9,512 nucleotides of DNA, taken from NCBI GenBank assembly GCA_036401195.1, contig DASWVQ010000314.1, forward strand, positions 1-9,512, read 5' to 3'. Made by a program: the position numbers and the translations under genes. The notes under the pieces were generated by a model. That model did not search any database. It saw only the letters and a program-made list of their open reading frames with translations, and had not been told where the DNA came from. Source of the DNA: JACDHQ01 sp036401195 (GTDB lineage Bacteria > Gemmatimonadota > Gemmatimonadetes > Gemmatimonadales > Gemmatimonadaceae). Positions 6,434 through 9,512 of this stretch are shown piece by piece (positions within the stretch are counted from its first letter, which is position 1; each line of letters begins with the position of its first letter).

Positions 6434-7000
6434 TCAGCGCGACGCCGTCCGCCCGTCCTTCACGCCGAGCAGCTGCGCGATCAGCGCGCGGTTCTCCGGC
6501 GAGTTCCAGTCGTCCGCCCCCAGCCACTTCCGGCGGATCTCCCCGTCCTTGTCGATCACGAAGCTCGCGGGGTAGCCGGTCACCTGCCAGGTGCGCTCCA
6601 TCGCGTGCGTGGAGTCGTACAGCACCTCGAAGGTCACGCCGAGCGATTTCGCGAAGTCGCGCAGCTGCTCGTCGCTCGCGTCGTCGTCCTGGCTCACCGC
6701 GACGATGCGCAGCCCCTTGTCGTGGAAGTCGCGGTGCAGCGCCTCCATGCTCGGCATCTCCACCTTGCACGGCCCGCACCAGGTCGCCCAGAAGTTGAGC
6801 AGCACCACCTGCCCCTCGTAGTCGGCGCCGGTCTTCACCTGGTGCGGCGTGGTGATCGTCCGCGCCGCCCACGGCGGCGCCTTCGCCCCCACGCCCACCG
6901 GGCGCGACGCGGGATTCGCCACGCGCATCCCCACCATCACGAGCACGAGCAGGACCAGCGTGACCGCGCCCACCACCACCCACTGCCGCGACGCGCTCAT
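6434..7000 (-). CDS. TlpA/ResA-like membrane-anchored thiol-disulfide oxidoreductase
   Basis: This 188-residue protein has an N-terminal membrane anchor (about 8-26, VVVGAVTLVLLVLVMVGM) and a periplasmic thioredoxin-like domain of the AhpC/TSA-Redoxin type. The active-site WCGPC lies at 74-78 (Cys75, Cys78) in the family context NFWATWCGPCK. The cis-proline region is TGYPAS with Pro144, and the central strand IVAVSQDDD is at 99-107. Such proteins reduce disulfides outside the cytoplasm, for example during cytochrome c maturation; the partner here cannot be read from the sequence. The ATG at 7000 overlaps the rpe stop by four bases (ATGA). The upstream open frame that continues to 7594 is shadow of rpe. 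No signal-peptidase site is obvious, so anchoring rather than secretion is inferred. Confidence 0.92.
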   Translation of the reverse strand: MSASRQWVVVGAVTLVLLVLVMVGMRVANPASRPVGVGAKAPPWAARTITTPHQVKTGADYEGQVVLLNFWATWCGPCKVEMPSMEALHRDFHDKGLRIVAVSQDDDASDEQLRDFAKSLGVTFEVLYDSTHAMERTWQVTGYPASFVIDKDGEIRRKWLGADDWNSPENRALIAQLLGVKDGRTASR

Positions 7001-7662
7001 GCCGCCACCACGCACTGCTGCCGGAGGAGCCCGATCTGGGCCGCCGGCGCCGTCGAGGCGAAGATCGCGTTGCCCGCGACGAACGAGCGCGCGCCCGCCT
7101 GCCACGCCGTCCCGATCGTGGCCGGGCTGATGCCGCCGTCCACCTGGAGCCACGCCCCGCTCCCCGCCTCGTCGAGCATCGCCCGCGCCCGGCGCACCTT
7201 GTCGGTCATGGACGGGATGTACGACTGCCCGCCGAACCCCGGGTTCACCGTCATGATCAGCAGCAGGTCGAGGTCGGGGAGCACCTCCCGCACCTGGTCC
7301 AGCGGCGTCGAGGGATTCAAGGCCGCCCCGGCCTGGCATCCCAGCTCGCGGATCGCCGCCAGCTGCCGCTGCAGGTGCACCGTCGCCTCCGGGTGGATCG
7401 TGAGCAGCGAGGCGCCCGCCGCGGCGAAGTCCGCCAGGTAGCGCTCGGGCTGCACCACCATCAGGTGCACGTCGATCGGCAGCGCGGTGCAGCGGCGCAC
7501 CGTCTCGATCACCTTCGCGCCGAAGGTGAGGTTCGGGACGAACTGGCCATCCATCACGTCCACATGGATCCAGTCGGCGCCTCCCGCCTCGCACATCGCG
7601 ATCTCGTCACCCAGGCGCGCGAAGTCGGCGCTGAGGATGGAAGGGGCGATCACCACGCTCAT
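6997..7662 (-). CDS. rpe: Ribulose-phosphate 3-epimerase
   Basis: Rpe interconverts D-ribulose 5-phosphate and D-xylulose 5-phosphate in the pentose phosphate and Calvin pathways. The 221-residue TIM-barrel length is normal. Landmarks are APSILSADF (6-14), HVDVMDGQFVPN (33-44), DVHLMV (64-69), MTVNPGFGGQ (137-146) and VDGGI (174-178). The expected metal ligands His33, Asp35, His66 and Asp175 are all present, and the two aspartates are the acid/base pair known in this family. The ATG at 7662 shares one base with the stop of the PASTA gene (TGATG). A GGAG-like stretch about ten bases upstream could assist initiation. The start is well supported because the conserved motif begins at residue 6. 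Confidence 0.97.
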   Translation of the reverse strand: MSVVIAPSILSADFARLGDEIAMCEAGGADWIHVDVMDGQFVPNLTFGAKVIETVRRCTALPIDVHLMVVQPERYLADFAAAGASLLTIHPEATVHLQRQLAAIRELGCQAGAALNPSTPLDQVREVLPDLDLLLIMTVNPGFGGQSYIPSMTDKVRRARAMLDEAGSGAWLQVDGGISPATIGTAWQAGARSFVAGNAIFASTAPAAQIGLLRQQCVVAA

Positions 7663-8390
7663 CAGAAGGCCACTCCGGAAGTGCGGATGTTGACTCGGGT
7701 CCCCGGCGCCACGGCGTTCCCCGCCAGCGGCGTCTGCGAGACGATGATCGGCGGGCCGGCGCTCGATTCCGACGACAGCTCCCCCACCTCGAGGCCGAGC
7801 TGCAGGAGGAGCTGCCGCGCCTCCTGCACAGTGCGCCCGGTGAGGTCGGGCACCTGCACGGTGCCGGGACCCGCGCTGAGCACCAGCGCCACGCTCCCGG
7901 GCATCGGCGCCGCGGTGTTCCCCCGCGGGCGCGACTCGATCACGGTGCCGCGCGCCTCGTTGCTCGCGCGCTCCGTCACGTCGCCCACGTCGAAGCCGGC
8001 GGCGGCGAGCGCCTCCTCGGCCTGCTCCTGCGTGAGCCCGGTGACGATGGGCACGGTGCCCGTCTTCTGCCCGCCGCTCACCACGAGCACCACGGTCGAG
8101 CCGACCAGCTCCTTGCCGCCGGCGGCGGGGGTCTGCTCCACCACCGTGTTCTTCGGGGCCACCCCCTCCGATCGCGTCTCCCCGCGCTCCGGCTTGAACC
8201 CCTTCTGGGTGAGCAGCCGCTCGGCGTCCTCCACCTGCAGCCCCACCACGTTCGGGACCGTCACGTCGTCGGGGATCACGCCCCCCGAGGGGAACACGAA
8301 GAAGGTGACCGCGAGGTAGGCGAGGCCGAAGGCGGAGGCCCCCACGATGATGTGCAGCAGCGCCGAGCGGACCGCCGTGCGCCAGTTCAT
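7662..8390 (-). CDS. Membrane-anchored protein with three PASTA domains, no kinase domain
   Basis: This is a 242-residue protein. A short cytoplasmic N-terminus and one hydrophobic segment (about 9-33, SALLHIIVGASAFGLAYLAV onward) are followed by three PASTA repeats at about 42-107, 111-174 and 176-237. Each has the VPxVxGLxxxxAxxxLxxxGF-type start (for example VPNVVGLQVEDAERLL at 45-60) and ends in a VxLVVSxG-like strand. PASTA domains bind uncross-linked peptidoglycan or muropeptides in Ser/Thr kinases and some PBPs. There is no kinase or transpeptidase domain; the 35-residue N-terminus is too short. It lies between rsmB and rpe, the position held by the PASTA kinase PrkC in Firmicutes operons. 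The ATG at 8390 overlaps the rsmB stop by four bases (ATGA). The function is likely envelope-related but unknown. Confidence 0.9.
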   Translation of the reverse strand: MNWRTAVRSALLHIIVGASAFGLAYLAVTFFVFPSGGVIPDDVTVPNVVGLQVEDAERLLTQKGFKPERGETRSEGVAPKNTVVEQTPAAGGKELVGSTVVLVVSGGQKTGTVPIVTGLTQEQAEEALAAAGFDVGDVTERASNEARGTVIESRPRGNTAAPMPGSVALVLSAGPGTVQVPDLTGRTVQEARQLLLQLGLEVGELSSESSAGPPIIVSQTPLAGNAVAPGTRVNIRTSGVAF

Positions 8391-9512
8391 GCCGCCCTCC
8401 GCAGCCGCGCCGCGAAGGCCCCGTCGGTGCCGTGCACCTGCGGGAGCACGCGCAGCCGCCCCTCGTCGAGCGCGGACGCGGGCACCGTCCCCTCGGGGGG
8501 CGGCTCGAGGGTCCACTCGGGATGTGCGGCCAGGAAGGCATTCACCGGTTCGTCGTTCTCCTCCTGCTCGAGCGAGCAGGTGCTGTACACGAGCACCCCC
8601 CCGGGGCGCACGATCGTCGCCGCGGCGCGCAGGATCGCCCGCTGCAGCGCGCCGAGCACCGCCACGTCCGACGGCTTGAGCCGCCAGCGCGCGTCGGGGT
8701 GGCGACGGAAGGTCCCCGTCCCCGTGCAGGGCACGTCGATGAGCACCGCGTCCACGGGCCGGAGCGCGGGAACGCGCGCGTCGGCCACGAAGGGCACGAC
8801 GCGCGCCGCCCCGAGCCGCACCACGTTCTCGCGCACCCGCTGCAGCCGCTCCCACGACACGTCCGACGAGAGCACCACCCCGGCACGGCGCGCGAGTTCC
8901 ACCGACTTCCCTCCCGGCGCCGCGCAGAGGTCCGCCACCGTCCCCCCCTCCGGCACGTGCGCGTAGCGCGTCACGAGCGTCGACGCCGGGTCCTGGAGGT
9001 GGAAGCGGCCCTGGCGGAAGGCGCCGAGCTCCGCGAGCGACACCCCCGAGGTGACCTCCAGGCTGTCCTCCACGAGCGGGGCGGGACGGGTGTGCACCGA
9101 CGCCCCCTCCAGCTCCCGCGCGAGCTCCGCCGCCCCGATCCCCACGGGGCGGAGCACCAGCGGCGCCTCCGCGTTGTTCGCCTCGAGCAGGGCGCGGGTG
9201 GCGTCGCCCCCCCATCGCTCGAGCCAGCGCTGCACCAGCCACGCGGGGTGCGACGTCGCCTGCGCGAGCGCCTCCACCGGGTCGGCCGGGGCGGGCACGT
9301 CCAGCGCGCCACGCTCCCGCTCGACGCGCCGCAGCACCGCGTTGGCGAGCTTGCTCGCCCCGATGCCATGGCCGCGCTTCGCCAGCTCCACCGTCTGGGC
9401 GATCGCGGCGTAGGCGGGGACGCTGTCCATGAAGAGGAGCTGGTAGGTGCCCAGGCGCAGCAGGTCGAGCATCCCCGCGTCGAGCCGGGAGAGCCCCCCC
9501 TTGGCGCGGGCG
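8387..9512 (-). CDS. rsmB: 16S rRNA (cytosine-967-C5)-methyltransferase RsmB, 5' end outside window
   Basis: RsmB methylates C967 of 16S rRNA using S-adenosylmethionine. The frame is open to the right edge. About 13 codons before the first visible ATG (9472) are family-like (LSRLDAG then MLDLLRLGTYQLL), so that Met is probably internal and the true start lies beyond 9512. The visible N-terminal part is the NusB-like RNA-binding domain. The SAM motif DLCAAPGGKS lies near 8906-8935. The motif IV PCTGTG cysteine is at 8726-8728 and the motif VI STCS cysteine at 8576-8578, exactly 50 residues apart, the same spacing as Cys325 and Cys375 in E. coli RsmB. In that enzyme the motif VI cysteine is the nucleophile and the motif IV cysteine helps release. 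It is the first visible gene of the minus-strand operon. Confidence 0.95.
   Translation of the reverse strand, partial: ARAKGGLSRLDAGMLDLLRLGTYQLLFMDSVPAYAAIAQTVELAKRGHGIGASKLANAVLRRVERERGALDVPAPADPVEALAQATSHPAWLVQRWLERWGGDATRALLEANNAEAPLVLRPVGIGAAELARELEGASVHTRPAPLVEDSLEVTSGVSLAELGAFRQGRFHLQDPASTLVTRYAHVPEGGTVADLCAAPGGKSVELARRAGVVLSSDVSWERLQRVRENVVRLGAARVVPFVADARVPALRPVDAVLIDVPCTGTGTFRRHPDARWRLKPSDVAVLGALQRAILRAAATIVRPGGVLVYSTCSLEQEENDEPVNAFLAAHPEWTLEPPPEGTVPASALDEGRLRVLPQVHGTDGAFAARLRRAA
8396..8400 (-). promoter_or_regulatory. Shine-Dalgarno GGAGG of the PASTA gene
   Basis: The minus strand carries GGAGG five bases before the ATG at 8390. It is the only clear Shine-Dalgarno among the operon starts I checked. 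It supports this start over any upstream start in the long open frame, and suggests independent ribosome entry as well as coupling to rsmB. Confidence 0.6.

Noticed and set aside
1..9512. tRNA, rRNA, CRISPR array, IS element, phage or defence genes
   Set aside because: I saw no cloverleaf, spaced direct-repeat array, transposase motif or toxin/nuclease motif on either strand.

Overview
The window is about 70% GC or more, with strong G/C preference at third codon positions. Gene content (diderm outer-membrane barrel, Lgt, GspE-type ATPase) and two kinds of intergenic repeat suggest a high-GC Gram-negative bacterium. Gemmatimonadota or a relative is my best guess from gene style and repeats, but no marker here proves it.

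Layout. The left part is on the + strand: the C-terminal end of an outer-membrane beta-barrel-like protein (1-956); a 186-base spacer with a tandem/inverted repeat carrying a GTCATCCTGAGC-type core (958-1057); then a single open frame (1143-3467) joining a complete GspE/PilB-type secretion or pilus ATPase to a complete Nudix hydrolase. A 224-base spacer (3468-3691) follows, built around a 53-base imperfect inverted repeat whose arms are tandem 7-mers. It separates this gene from a convergent operon.

The right part (3692-9512) is a seven-gene minus-strand operon, read from right to left: rsmB (start outside the window), a membrane-anchored three-PASTA protein, rpe, a TlpA/ResA-like thioredoxin, a YbbR/CdaR-like protein, tsaD and lgt. 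Five of the six junctions are 1- or 4-base start/stop overlaps (ATGA, GTGA, TGATG), so translational coupling is likely. The genes cover rRNA methylation, pentose phosphate metabolism, envelope redox chemistry, tRNA t6A synthesis and lipoprotein maturation.

I see no defence system, CRISPR array, transposon or RNA gene. The points most worth a second look are the GspE-Nudix fusion and its junction, the PASTA protein without a kinase in the place where a PASTA kinase usually sits between rsmB and rpe, an Lgt with substitutions at positions reported as important in E. coli, and the two intergenic repeats.
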